Under the pieces are notes generated by a model that was given only the letters and a program-made list of their open reading frames with translations, made no database searches and was not told where the DNA came from. A program made the position numbers and the translations under genes. This document shows positions 1 through 7,460 of a DNA stretch of 45,793 nt, one piece after another (the stretch's first letter is position 1; the number at the start of each line of letters is the position of its first letter). Source of the DNA: Solirubrobacterales bacterium 70-9 (GTDB taxonomy: Bacteria > Pseudomonadota > Alphaproteobacteria > Acetobacterales > Acetobacteraceae). Location of the stretch: NCBI GenBank assembly GCA_903970625.1, contig CAJCJG010000246.1:1-45793 (forward strand), written 5' to 3'.

Positions 1-909
1 CGGCGCTTTGCGAGCGCCGCCGCCAGCCGCGCCGAACGGGCCGCCGCCGCGCGTCTGCGCCTGGACTACCGCGCGGCGGCCGAGCACTTCGCTGCGGCTG
101 CGGGGATGGTGGCGGGGGACGAACGGGAAGCGTGGCGATACAAGGCTGAGCAGGCGAGCGCGCTCTACGACCACGGCCGGGAGTTTGGCGACAACGCGGC
201 CTTGCGAGACGCCATAACCACATATGGCGACGCGCTGCGCCTCGCGCCGCGTGAGCGCGTCCCGCTCGACTGGGCGATGACGCAGAACAACCTCGGCAAC
301 GCGCTCCAGGCGCTGGGCGCGCGCGAAAGCGGGACGGCGCGGCTGGAGGCGGCGGTGGCGGCCTATCGCGCCGCGCTGGGTGAATGGACGCGCGAGCACG
401 TGCCGCTCAATTGGGCAACGACGCAAAACAACCTCGGCAGCGCGCTCCATCGACTAGGCGAGCGCGAGAGTGGGACGGCGCGGCTGGAGGAGGCGGTGGC
501 GGCCTATCGCGCGGCGCTGGAGGAATACACGCGCGAGCGTGTGCCGCTCGACTGGGCGATGACGCAGAACAACCTCGGCACCGCGCTCTGGACGCTGGGC
601 GAGCGCGAGAGCGGGACGGTGCGGCTGGAGGAGGCGGTGGCGGCCTATCGCGCGGCGCTGGAGGAACGCACGCGCGAGCGGGTGCCGCTCCAGTGGGCCG
701 CTACGCAGTTTAATCTCGGCAATACTCTGGCGCTGCTGGCACAGCGCACAAACGACCCGGCCCGAATGGCGGAGGCGATGGGCTGCATGCGCGGGGCGGC
801 GGAGGTGTATCGGGAGGCGGACGAGGGGTTTGTCCGCCCCATCGCCGAACAACGCGTGGGCGAGATCGCGGCGGAGTTGGAGTGGATGGGGGGCGTTGGC
901 GGGACATAA
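1..909 (+). CDS. TPR-repeat protein, 5' end outside the window
   Basis: The frame is open from the first base to the TAA at 907-909, so the true start lies upstream; 302 residues are visible. An Ala/Arg-rich helical stretch is followed by four tandem 47-residue tetratricopeptide-type units, each opening with VPL-W and TQ-NLG and ending in AAYRAAL. The last unit is degenerate and leads into a Glu/Arg-rich tail. TPR arrays are protein-protein interaction scaffolds; in this style they often form the C-terminal half of larger signalling or caspase-like proteins, but the N-terminal domain is not visible, so no specific role is given. The start at 106 is an internal Met and is not used because homologous sequence continues upstream. 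Confidence 0.8.
   Translation, partial: RRFASAAASRAERAAAARLRLDYRAAAEHFAAAAGMVAGDEREAWRYKAEQASALYDHGREFGDNAALRDAITTYGDALRLAPRERVPLDWAMTQNNLGNALQALGARESGTARLEAAVAAYRAALGEWTREHVPLNWATTQNNLGSALHRLGERESGTARLEEAVAAYRAALEEYTRERVPLDWAMTQNNLGTALWTLGERESGTVRLEEAVAAYRAALEERTRERVPLQWAATQFNLGNTLALLAQRTNDPARMAEAMGCMRGAAEVYREADEGFVRPIAEQRVGEIAAELEWMGGVGGT
259..822 (+). repeat. Four 141-bp tandem repeats inside the TPR gene
   Basis: Units begin at 259, 400, 541 and 682, exactly 141 bp apart (47 codons). The first three are nearly identical at the DNA level, including synonymous positions; the fourth diverges after its first third. Close DNA identity suggests recent duplication or gene conversion and predicts copy-number variation between strains. 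Confidence 0.9.
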
Positions 910-987
910 GCGAAAAACTGTGGCGGCGCGACCCCTCTCCCCGGCCCTCATAGGCGCTAGGTTAAGCCGAAATGCCCATTTGTACTC

Positions 988-1090
988 GTCACCCCCGCGA
1001 AGGCGGGGGTCCACGAGCGCGCAAATCGCTGCTGATGACCCCCGACACCAAGGCTGCGCGCGCGTGGATGCCCGCCTTCGCGGGCATGAC
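988..1090. repeat. Paired inverted palindromic repeat (REP/BIME-like)
   Basis: The left arm (988-1014) and right arm (1064-1090) are inverted copies of one 27-bp unit beginning GTCA and ending TCCAC; each arm is itself a hairpin (CCCCCGC/GCGGGGG and GCCCGC/GCGGGC) whose stem changes are compensatory. About 50 bp separate the arms. The same architecture recurs at 2719-2804 and 3303-3415. Units starting GTCAT and containing a GCGAAGGC or GCGAAAGC core are widespread intergenic repeats in alphaproteobacteria. Confidence 0.8.
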
Positions 1091-1161
1091 GGGCACAATG
1101 TGGGAACGGCGGGGGCAAAACCCCCCGCCCCAAGACGCAAACCTGGCGCCTATGCCCCCGA

Positions 1162-1184
1162 CCCCCTCCCACAAGGGGAGGGGG
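1162..1184. repeat. Short CCCCTCCC/GGGAGGGG palindrome
   Basis: A run of C-rich CCCCCTCCC is followed after a few bases by its complement GGGGAGGGGG. The same CCCTC/GAGGG style occurs at 928-950, 3303-3415, 6384-6408 and 45519-45552, so this is probably one of a dispersed repeat family rather than a dedicated terminator; it could still fold in RNA. Confidence 0.5.
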
Positions 1185-1297
1185 AGAAGACTGCGCTTAG
1201 GACAGTCGGGCTTGGTCGGGGGTTGGTCAAGGTTGGTCTATCTGGCCACCCCCAGAACCCGGTTGCCTGCGCGCCTCGCCGTGCTAACCTTCGGTCC

Positions 1298-1693
1298 ATG
1301 ACCCGCGCGCTTTCCTCCCCACGCCATCTGCCGGCGGGCCTGAACGGCCTGTTGCTGGCGCTGGTGGCGTTGGCGATGCAGTTGGCGGCGTTCGGGATCG
1401 TGCCGTTGTCGGGTGCCGGCATCGGGGTGGACCGGCTGCTGGCGACGTCGATCTGCCACACCGACGCGGGCGACCATGGCAACGCGCCTGCCCCGCATCA
1501 TGCGCCCGATTGCGCCGTCTGCCCGCTGTGCCAGGCGATTGCCCATGCGGGCGTGATCCTGGCTTCGCCGATGGCGGTGTTCGCGTCGCCGGTGCTGGCC
1601 GTTACCCGCGCCTTCGCCCAACCGCCCGCGCGCGCACCGCCGAGCCTTGCCGCCTCCCCCGCCACCGCCCGAGGTCCGCCCGCCCCACTCTGA
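1298..1693 (+). CDS. DUF2946-like small Cys-rich membrane protein
   Basis: 131 residues from ATG 1298. A hydrophobic segment covers about residues 14-36, followed by a His-rich stretch with a His-His pair at 67-68 and the cluster C72-x2-C75-x2-C78, then an Ala/Pro-rich tail. The arrangement matches the DUF2946 type of small proteins often found beside copper-homeostasis genes in proteobacteria. The Cys/His cluster could bind copper; that is inference. It heads a row of rightward genes ending with CopC, CopD and a PCu(A)C chaperone. A GC-rich stem-loop follows directly (1706-1726). The frame is open well upstream, but everything before 1298 translates repeat DNA. Confidence 0.65.
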   Translation: MTRALSSPRHLPAGLNGLLLALVALAMQLAAFGIVPLSGAGIGVDRLLATSICHTDAGDHGNAPAPHHAPDCAVCPLCQAIAHAGVILASPMAVFASPVLAVTRAFAQPPARAPPSLAASPATARGPPAPL

Positions 1694-1705
1694 AACCCGT
1701 TCGCC

Positions 1706-1731
1706 GCCGCCGGTTCTGCCGGCGGCTTTGT
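1706..1731 (+). terminator. Stem-loop with short T-rich tail
   Basis: Perfect 8-bp stem GCCGCCGG (1706-1713) / CCGGCGGC (1719-1726) with a 5-nt loop, followed by TTTGTGT. It lies between the DUF2946-like gene and the next gene. It may be a weak intrinsic terminator or attenuator; the T tract is imperfect. Confidence 0.45.
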
Positions 1732-1759
1732 GTCGTTTCAGAGTCGTGGATTGCGCATC

Positions 1760-2680
1760 GTGTCAAAATTCGTGTTTCGCGCCGCGCCGGCATTGGCCGC
1801 GCTGGCGTTGGTTGCCGCCCCGCACAGCGGTTTCGCCCACGCCATTTCCGGCGTCCGGGTGTTTCCCGTCACCCTGACGCTGGACGACCCCGGCGTCGCC
1901 GACGAGGTGACGGTGCCGCAAATCGTCTATCAGCCCGGCTCCGGCCCGAGCAACGACACGTCGTACCTGTGGGAGTGGGACAAGACCATCACGCCGGACA
2001 CGGCGCTGATCTACAATCACGGCTACGACGTCATCAACGTCACCGGGTCGAAGAAGCAGAGCGGGTTCGAGAACGTCGTTCTGACCGGAAAATGGCAGGC
2101 GTGGGTAGTGCCGGAGCACGAATTCCTGGTCTCGCTCGGCGTGCAGCGGGAGTTTGCCGGCGACGGGCATGCGGTGGCGAACGGCATCGCCGACGCCCAC
2201 GGTTCGACCGGGCCGACCGTGTATTTCGGCAAGGGATTTGGCGATCTGCCGATCGGCGTGTTTCGCCCTCTGGCCCTGACGGGGGAGTTTACCTACACGA
2301 TCCCGGACCGGCGGCTGAACACCGATGGCGACAATGGCGGCAGCATTCCTTCGTTCTTCACCGGCCTGTCGCTGCAATACAGCCTGCCGTATCTGCAATC
2401 GCAGGTGAAGGATTACGGACTGCCGGAATTCGTCAATCGACTGGTTCCGCTCGTCGAGCTGAACTACAGCACGCCGACGGCGGCGCCGGCCTACGGCAAC
2501 CCGATGACATTGTCGTTCTCGGCCGGCGCGATCTATCTGGCGGACACTTATCAGATCGGGCTGGAGCTGGTGTTCCCGGGCAACAAGGCGGCCGGCAAGA
2601 ATATCGGCTACATCGCGCAACTGCATCTGTTCCTCGACGATATCCTACCCAACAGCTTCGGAAAGCCGCTGTTCCCATGA
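1760..2680 (+). CDS. Exported protein of unknown function in the copper cluster
   Basis: 306 residues from GTG 1760; another in-frame GTG at 1730 would add ten residues before the signal peptide. Neither has a clear ribosome-binding site. Residues 1-26 form a signal peptide (Lys/Arg, then an Ala/Leu core, ending SGFA before His-Ala). The mature part has alternating, aromatic-rich segments suggestive of beta strands, resembling periplasmic or outer-membrane barrel-type proteins, but I do not recognise a family and assign no function. It overlaps the next long frame by ATGA at 2677-2680. Its place between a DUF2946-like gene and copC suggests a role in periplasmic metal handling; that rests on position only. 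Confidence 0.65.
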   Translation: MSKFVFRAAPALAALALVAAPHSGFAHAISGVRVFPVTLTLDDPGVADEVTVPQIVYQPGSGPSNDTSYLWEWDKTITPDTALIYNHGYDVINVTGSKKQSGFENVVLTGKWQAWVVPEHEFLVSLGVQREFAGDGHAVANGIADAHGSTGPTVYFGKGFGDLPIGVFRPLALTGEFTYTIPDRRLNTDGDNGGSIPSFFTGLSLQYSLPYLQSQVKDYGLPEFVNRLVPLVELNYSTPTAAPAYGNPMTLSFSAGAIYLADTYQIGLELVFPGNKAAGKNIGYIAQLHLFLDDILPNSFGKPLFP

Positions 2681-2718
2681 ACCGGTTGAGGCTGCGGTCG
2701 GTGATCACCGGCTCGCCC

Positions 2719-2804
2719 CGTCACCTCGGCAAAGGCCGGGGGCCAGGGCCACGCGACAATCGGAGCAGGCGGCCCCCGGATTCCGGCTTTCGCCGGAATG
2801 ACGG
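2719..2804. repeat. Paired inverted palindromic repeat upstream of copC
   Basis: Left arm 2719-2746 (CGTCACC, GGCAAAGGCC core) and right arm 2771-2804 (ending GGAATGACGG) are inverted copies of the same hairpin unit, with about 24 bp between them. Same architecture as 988-1090. It sits in the frame of copC between an ATG at 2677 and the signal-peptide start at 2812, so it has probably separated the gene from an older start or ribosome-binding site. Confidence 0.75.
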
Positions 2805-2811
2805 ACGGGGA

Positions 2812-3174
2812 GTGTTTTTTCTCAAACATGCCCTGATGGTCGCGCTGCTGGCGAGCCTGTCCTCGCCCGCCTTCGCGCACGCGCTGCTACAAAAGGCGGT
2901 GCCGGCGGTCGGGTCCACCGTCCACGCGCCGCCCGCGTCGGTGACGCTGCGGTTTTCCGAAGGGGTGGAGCCGACCTTCAGCACCATCGCCGTCAGCGAT
3001 GCCGCCGGCACGCATTTCGAGGCGGCGGCACCGCAAAACGCGCCCGACAACCAGAAGGTTTTGAGCGTGGCGTTGAAGCCGCTCGCAGCCGGCACCTATA
3101 CGGTGGAGTGGCACGCGACGTCGGTGGACACGCACAAGACGGAGGGAAAATTCACCTTTACGGTGGCGCCGTAA
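2812..3174 (+). CDS. copC: CopC periplasmic copper-binding protein
   Basis: 120 residues from GTG 2812, preceded by GACGGGGA. The frame extends back to an ATG at 2677, but residues between would be translated palindromic repeat, so the GTG is preferred. A signal peptide (1-22, ending PAFA) leaves a mature protein starting His-Ala, the N-terminal His that binds Cu(II) in CopC. The Asp and His near the C-terminus (DTHKTEG) complete the family's Cu(II) site; no Met-rich Cu(I) loop is seen, so this looks like the single-site form. The fold is a small beta sandwich acting in the periplasm, passing copper to CopD. The next start codon follows the stop directly (TAAATG). Confidence 0.88.
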   Translation: MFFLKHALMVALLASLSSPAFAHALLQKAVPAVGSTVHAPPASVTLRFSEGVEPTFSTIAVSDAAGTHFEAAAPQNAPDNQKVLSVALKPLAAGTYTVEWHATSVDTHKTEGKFTFTVAP

Positions 3175-4824
3175 ATGCTGAACGGCGCGTGGCCGGCGGG
3201 AGCAATCGACGCTGCGCATGTGCCGCTGGTGCTGGCGCGCGCCGTCTGGCTCTGCGCGCTGCTGTCGGCGACGGGGGCGTTGGTGTTTCGGGCGGCGGAC
3301 TTCCCCCTCCGCGCCCGCCCTTCGCGGGGGGAGAGGGTCGGGGTGAGGTGGGTCGTCGCACCGCTGCGGCGGTGGAACCCCCGACCCTCTCCGCCCCAAC
3401 GGGGCGGGGAGGGAGTCTCCTTTCGCCTGATCGGCGCCAGCCTTGGCGTGGCGGGGGGCGCGTGGGCGGTGTGGGTGGTGCTGCAATCGGCCGCCATCGC
3501 GGGCGCCGACGGGCCGGCGGAGGCGTTCGCGGCGCTGACACCCGTGTTTTCGCGGACGCTGTTCGGGCATGTGGCGCTGGTACAGATCGGGTTGCTGGCG
3601 GTGGCCGCCGCGACCATGCGGCGGCGGATGGTGCCGGCGGGGTGTGCGCTGGCCGCGACCGCGTTGCAGGTGGGACATCTGCATGCGTGGGCGATGGGCG
3701 GGGGCGGCAGTCTTTTGACCTGGGCCGTCGTGCTGCATGTGCTGGCAGCGGCCTTGTGGCTCGGCGGGCTGGTGCCGTTGTGGCTTGTGGTGCGCACGGC
3801 GCCGCTGGCGGTGGCGATCCCGGTGGTGCGGCGGTTTTCGGCGCGGGCGACAGTGTTGGTGGCGGTGCTGGCGGCGACGGCGTTTTACCAAGCCTTGCAG
3901 ATGGTCGGCGGGTTGCCCGGGCTATTCGGCAGCTTTTACGGCTGGGTGGCGTTGGCGAAGGCGGCGCTGTTTGCGGCCATGCTGGCGCTGGCATGGCGCA
4001 ATCGGTTTGTGTTGACGCCGGCGTTGGCGCGCGACGAGCGCGCGGCACTGGCCAGAAGCATTGCGGTGGAAACGGCGGTTGGCGTGGCGGTGGTGGTGGC
4101 CGCATGCGTGCTGACGTCGCTGCCGCCGGGGATGCATGGGCAGCCGGTGTGGCCGTTCACACTGCGCCCGCGCCTGCCGCCCGACCCGGTTTTGCTGGCC
4201 GCCGTCGCGGGGATCGCGCTGCTGCTGGGTGCGGCGGTCTTGCGGACGGTACGGTGGCCGGCGCTGGCGGGAATTTGCGTCCTGGCGTTGCTGGCCGGGC
4301 CGCGCCTGGGCGCGGCGATGCAGCCGGCGACACCCACCAGCTTTTACCAGTCGCAGACCGGATTCACGGCGGCCTCCGTCGCCGGCGGAGCCGCGACATT
4401 CGCGGCGCACTGCGCGAGTTGCCACGCCGATGGCCCAAGACTCGCGGCCGACGACGGCGACCTGTTCTGGACGCTGGCATCTCATCCCGATGGCGCGCTG
4501 GACGACGATGCGCGCTGGAACCTGATCGATTTCTTGCGCGCCCGCGCGGCTGTCGGCGCATGGCCCGTGCGGGCGCCGGACGTGCAATTGGCGTGCGCCG
4601 ACGGCAGCACGCCGATGCTGAGCGATCTGCGCGGCAGGGCGGTGCGGATCGCGTTCCGGCCTGTGGCGGGAGCGTGCGCCGTCACCGATCCGGACGGGCT
4701 GGCTGCGTATGCGGTGGCCACCGGACTCACGACGGCGCAACTGGCCGGCGTGGAATGGCTGATCGACGCGGACGGTCGGCTGCGCGACGCACCGCATCCC
4801 GGCGCGCAGGTGGGCTTGCGATAG
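3175..4824 (+). CDS. copD: CopD copper-transport membrane protein fused to cytochrome c and a redoxin-like tail
   Basis: 549 residues, starting right after the copC stop. The N-terminal two thirds has about eight or more hydrophobic segments in CopD style. A haem c motif CASCH lies at 413-417, followed by a small cytochrome domain and, from about 460, a tail with a DLRGR segment and a LIDADGRLR segment resembling thioredoxin/Sco-like folds without their paired cysteines. CopD is thought to move copper across the inner membrane with CopC. Residues about 43-81, between the first and second membrane segments, come from an inserted palindromic repeat (3303-3415) that keeps the frame. The cytochrome fusion suggests coupling of copper redox state to uptake; that is inference. 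Confidence 0.82.
   Translation: MLNGAWPAGAIDAAHVPLVLARAVWLCALLSATGALVFRAADFPLRARPSRGERVGVRWVVAPLRRWNPRPSPPQRGGEGVSFRLIGASLGVAGGAWAVWVVLQSAAIAGADGPAEAFAALTPVFSRTLFGHVALVQIGLLAVAAATMRRRMVPAGCALAATALQVGHLHAWAMGGGGSLLTWAVVLHVLAAALWLGGLVPLWLVVRTAPLAVAIPVVRRFSARATVLVAVLAATAFYQALQMVGGLPGLFGSFYGWVALAKAALFAAMLALAWRNRFVLTPALARDERAALARSIAVETAVGVAVVVAACVLTSLPPGMHGQPVWPFTLRPRLPPDPVLLAAVAGIALLLGAAVLRTVRWPALAGICVLALLAGPRLGAAMQPATPTSFYQSQTGFTAASVAGGAATFAAHCASCHADGPRLAADDGDLFWTLASHPDGALDDDARWNLIDFLRARAAVGAWPVRAPDVQLACADGSTPMLSDLRGRAVRIAFRPVAGACAVTDPDGLAAYAVATGLTTAQLAGVEWLIDADGRLRDAPHPGAQVGLR
3303..3415. repeat. Palindromic repeat pair inserted in frame within copD
   Basis: The left arm (3303-3348) carries the CCCTC, GCGGGG and GAGAGGGTCGGGG motifs; the right arm (3378-3415) carries the inverse CCCCCGACCCTCTCC followed by its own GGGGCGGGGAGGG hairpin. 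A short GC-rich segment separates them. Translation through it is Arg/Pro/Gly-rich and unlike membrane protein sequence on either side. Confidence 0.8.
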
Positions 4825-4841
4825 CACAACAGGAGAGAGCG

Positions 4842-5321
4842 ATGACTCGACGGACCTTGCTGGCGGCGATGGCACTGATCGGCATGATCGGTGGCGCGCA
4901 CGCCGAGGACAGTATGGTGATGGTGGACCAACCCTGGGCGCGCGCCACGCCGGCCGGGGCGACAAGCGGCGCCGTCTATCTGACCGTGACCGAGCACGGC
5001 GCCCCCGACCGGCTGATCGGCGTCAGCACGCCGGCCGCCGGCATGGCGATGATGCACGAGAGCTACACCGAAAGCGGCGTCAGCAAGATGCGGATGCTGG
5101 ACGGCGTGGCGCTGGACCCGCACAAGCCGGTCGCATTCCATCCCGGCGCGATGCACATCATGCTGGAGGGGCTGAAGGGGCCGCTGAAGGTCGGCGCGAC
5201 GTTCCCGCTGACGCTAACGTTCGAAAAGGCGGCACCGCAGACGGTGACGGTGACGGTGATGAAGGCCGGCGCACCCGGCCCGGCCGCCACGACGGATATG
5301 CCGGGGATGAAGATGAACTGA
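4842..5321 (+). CDS. PCu(A)C periplasmic copper(I) chaperone
   Basis: 159 residues from ATG 4842, with AGGAGAG at 4831-4837. A signal peptide ends at about residue 21 (GGAHA). The Cu(I) motif HX10MX21HXM is met exactly by H72, M83, H105 and M107. The C-terminus is Met-rich (DMPGMKMN), possibly an extra copper-binding tail. PCu(A)C proteins deliver Cu(I) to the CuA site of cytochrome oxidase, or supply copper more generally under limitation, acting in the periplasm. It closes the copper cluster 17 bp after copD, so the cluster looks geared to acquiring and delivering copper rather than only resisting it. Confidence 0.92.
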   Translation: MTRRTLLAAMALIGMIGGAHAEDSMVMVDQPWARATPAGATSGAVYLTVTEHGAPDRLIGVSTPAAGMAMMHESYTESGVSKMRMLDGVALDPHKPVAFHPGAMHIMLEGLKGPLKVGATFPLTLTFEKAAPQTVTVTVMKAGAPGPAATTDMPGMKMN

Positions 5322-5441
5322 CGATAATTCTTGCGCGGGGCGGGCGATGCTTTGAGGGCGGTTGAGTGCGCCCGCCGCCTGTGCCACCCTTGGCCACGAA
5401 TGCTTCGGCATTCCACGGCTCAAAAAAGGGAGAAAATCAGA

Positions 5442-6374
5442 ATGTTCAAGAAGTGGCGCATTTTGCTGGCCGCCGCGATGGTGGCACTGGCGCTGCCGAT
5501 GGCGGCGCAGGCCAAGACCTATTATTGGATTTCGCACGGTTCGCCGGCCGATCCCGTGTGGACGTATTTCCTTGCCGGCGCCAAGCAATGGGCGAAGGAC
5601 ACCGGCAACACCGTCAATACCTCGTTCCACAGCGGCGATGTCGCCTCGCAACAGGAAGCCGAGCGCGCCGCGATTGCCGCGCACGCGGACGGTATTGCGA
5701 CGAGCAGCCCCGATCCGGGCAGCCTGAAGGAGATTGCCGAGGAGGCGCACAAGGCGGGCATCCCGATCATCAACTTCAACACGCCCGACCCCTCCGTCAG
5801 TTTCGACGCCTATGTCGGCGGCGATCTGGTGGTGTTCGGGCGGCGCTGGGCGCAGTACATGGTGGACCACAAGCTGGTGAAATCCGGCGACTTCGTGTGG
5901 ATGCCGGTGGAAGTGCCGGGTGCGACCTACGGCGTGCAGGAGGAACAAGGCATTTCCAGCGTGTTCAAGCCGCTGAACATCACGTGGGAAGTGACCGACA
6001 CGACGCTGGACCAGGCCGAGATCATCAACCGCATGTCGGACTATTTGACCGCCAACCGCAAGAAGATCAAGGCGATCATCGGCCTCGGCGACCTCGTGAC
6101 CGGCAGCATCAAGCGCGTGTTCGATCAGGTCGGCGTCAAGCCGGGGGAAATTCCCGTGATTGGCTGGGGCAACTCGCTCGACACGACGCAGGAAGTGATC
6201 AACGGCTACGTGAATGCGGGAACGTGGCAGGACCCGCAGGCGACCAGCTATCTGGCACTGTCGCTGGCGGCGATGGCATCGAGCGGCATTCCGCCGGGAT
6301 TCAATGTTTTGACGGGTGCCATCTACGAGAAAGACAAGGCGCCGGTGTACGACAAGATCATGTCTGCGAAGTAG
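5442..6374 (+). CDS. Sugar-type ABC transporter substrate-binding protein (RbsB/FrcB family)
   Basis: 310 residues from ATG 5442, preceded by AAGGGAG. Signal peptide 1-24 ends AAQA. The mature protein has the periplasmic-binding-protein fold of the ribose/fructose/xylose group: an opening strand followed by the DPVWTYF segment, the repeated (D/N)GI pattern and a late GWGNSLDT segment. It captures a sugar or sugar-like ligand in the periplasm for the permease and ATPase downstream. The actual ligand cannot be read from sequence. A strong hairpin follows (6384-6408), which may protect this transcript's 3' end so that binding protein exceeds permease. Confidence 0.88.
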   Translation: MFKKWRILLAAAMVALALPMAAQAKTYYWISHGSPADPVWTYFLAGAKQWAKDTGNTVNTSFHSGDVASQQEAERAAIAAHADGIATSSPDPGSLKEIAEEAHKAGIPIINFNTPDPSVSFDAYVGGDLVVFGRRWAQYMVDHKLVKSGDFVWMPVEVPGATYGVQEEQGISSVFKPLNITWEVTDTTLDQAEIINRMSDYLTANRKKIKAIIGLGDLVTGSIKRVFDQVGVKPGEIPVIGWGNSLDTTQEVINGYVNAGTWQDPQATSYLALSLAAMASSGIPPGFNVLTGAIYEKDKAPVYDKIMSAK

Positions 6375-6383
6375 TTCGCGCCG

Positions 6384-6408
6384 CCCTCTCCCGCGACGCG
6401 GGAGAGGG
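6384..6408 (+). terminator. Perfect hairpin between binding-protein and permease genes
   Basis: CCCTCTCCCGCG (6384-6395) and CGCGGGAGAGGG (6397-6408) are exact complements around one base; the usable loop is the inner GCGACGC. No T tract follows. It belongs to the same CCCTC/GAGGG style as other repeats here. Its place after the binding-protein gene suggests partial termination or mRNA stabilisation. Confidence 0.5.
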
Positions 6409-6438
6409 AATGCGTCTGTGTCAAATCATAGGTGACGC

Positions 6439-7455
6439 TTGAGCCAATCGGCATTGACGCACATCACGCCGTGGCGGCGGCTGACGGGGCATCGCTGGAT
6501 CGCGCGGCCGGAGTTCGGGCCGTTCGTGTTGCTGGTGGTTGAACTGGTGGTGTTCTGGTCGATCAATCACGATTTCCTCTCGCCCGGCAACATCAGCAAC
6601 ACGCTGGCCTTTACTGTGGAGCTTGGGCTGATCGCGGTCGGCATGACGTTGCTGATGACCTCAGGCGAATTCGATCTCTCCGTGGGCTCGGTGTTCGGCT
6701 TCTCGCCGGTGCTGATGTGGACGTTGATGAACAGCGGCGCCACGTCTCTGGAAGTGGCGTTCGTGGTCTGCCTCGTCGTCGCCGCGCTGATCGGACTGAT
6801 CAACGGTTGGTTCGTCACGAAGCTGAAAATCCCGTCGTTCCTGGTCACGCTTGGCATGTTGCTGGTGGTGCGCGGCACGGCGCTGTTCATCACCGACGGA
6901 TTTCCCCAACGCACATGGTCGGCAGGCGGACACTGGCTCGCGAAGATTCTCGTCGGCGACATCTATATCGGCGATTTCCGGGTGTATGCGTCGCTGCTCT
7001 GGTTTGCCGGCGTGGTGCTGGTGCTGGGCTACGTGCTGACGCAGACGAAGATCGGCAACTGGATACAAGCGGCGGGCGGCAACCCGAGTGCGGCGCGGGC
7101 GCGCGGCGTGAACGTGGACCGGACCAAGATCGCGCTGTTCATGCTATCCGCCATGCTGGCGGCGTTCGCGGGCGTGATCAGTTCCATCCGCACGTCGGCG
7201 GCCAACCCCAACAGCGGCACCGGCTACGAGCTGGAGGTGATCGCGATGGTGGTGATCGGCGGCACCGCTCTCTCTGGCGGGCGCGGCACCATCGTCGGCA
7301 CCGTGCTCGGCATCTTCATCCTGCGGGTAATGCGCAACGGTATCGTGCTGATCGGCGTTCCAGGTCTGGCCTACAACATCTTCATCGGCGCGATCATTCT
7401 GGGCATGATGGCGCTGCATTCCTGGCTGGAACGCCGGCATCAGGCGGGGACGTAA
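6439..7455 (+). CDS. Sugar-type ABC transporter permease (RbsC family)
   Basis: 338 residues from TTG 6439, chosen because AGGTGA lies 4-9 bases upstream and because the next Met codons are inside the first membrane segments. The protein is largely hydrophobic with 8-10 segments and has RbsC-family features: GMTLLMTSGEFDLSVGS near residues 68-84, the AAGGNPSAARARGV cytoplasmic segment and the IGGTALSGGRGT segment near the end. It forms the inner-membrane channel with the binding protein and ATPase on either side in one operon. Confidence 0.88.
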   Translation: MSQSALTHITPWRRLTGHRWIARPEFGPFVLLVVELVVFWSINHDFLSPGNISNTLAFTVELGLIAVGMTLLMTSGEFDLSVGSVFGFSPVLMWTLMNSGATSLEVAFVVCLVVAALIGLINGWFVTKLKIPSFLVTLGMLLVVRGTALFITDGFPQRTWSAGGHWLAKILVGDIYIGDFRVYASLLWFAGVVLVLGYVLTQTKIGNWIQAAGGNPSAARARGVNVDRTKIALFMLSAMLAAFAGVISSIRTSAANPNSGTGYELEVIAMVVIGGTALSGGRGTIVGTVLGIFILRVMRNGIVLIGVPGLAYNIFIGAIILGMMALHSWLERRHQAGT

Positions 7456-7460
7456 GGGCG

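Larger units (their letters stand above)
910..1297. other. 388-bp non-coding region rich in palindromes
   Basis: No convincing gene lies here. It holds a half-palindrome near 928-950, a paired inverted element at 988-1090 and a C-run/G-run hairpin at 1162-1184. Short open frames crossing it have repeat-derived translations only. The last 100 bases may contain the promoter of the downstream copper genes, but I see no clear -35/-10 pair. Confidence 0.7.

Noticed and set aside
988-1090. Possible CRISPR repeats or small RNA
   Set aside because: Only two arms, inverted relative to each other, no regular spacers; the pattern fits REP/BIME elements.
1510-2811. Upstream extension of the copC frame
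   Set aside because: The extension antisense-like region overlaps two real genes and a palindromic repeat; the signal peptide begins at 2812.
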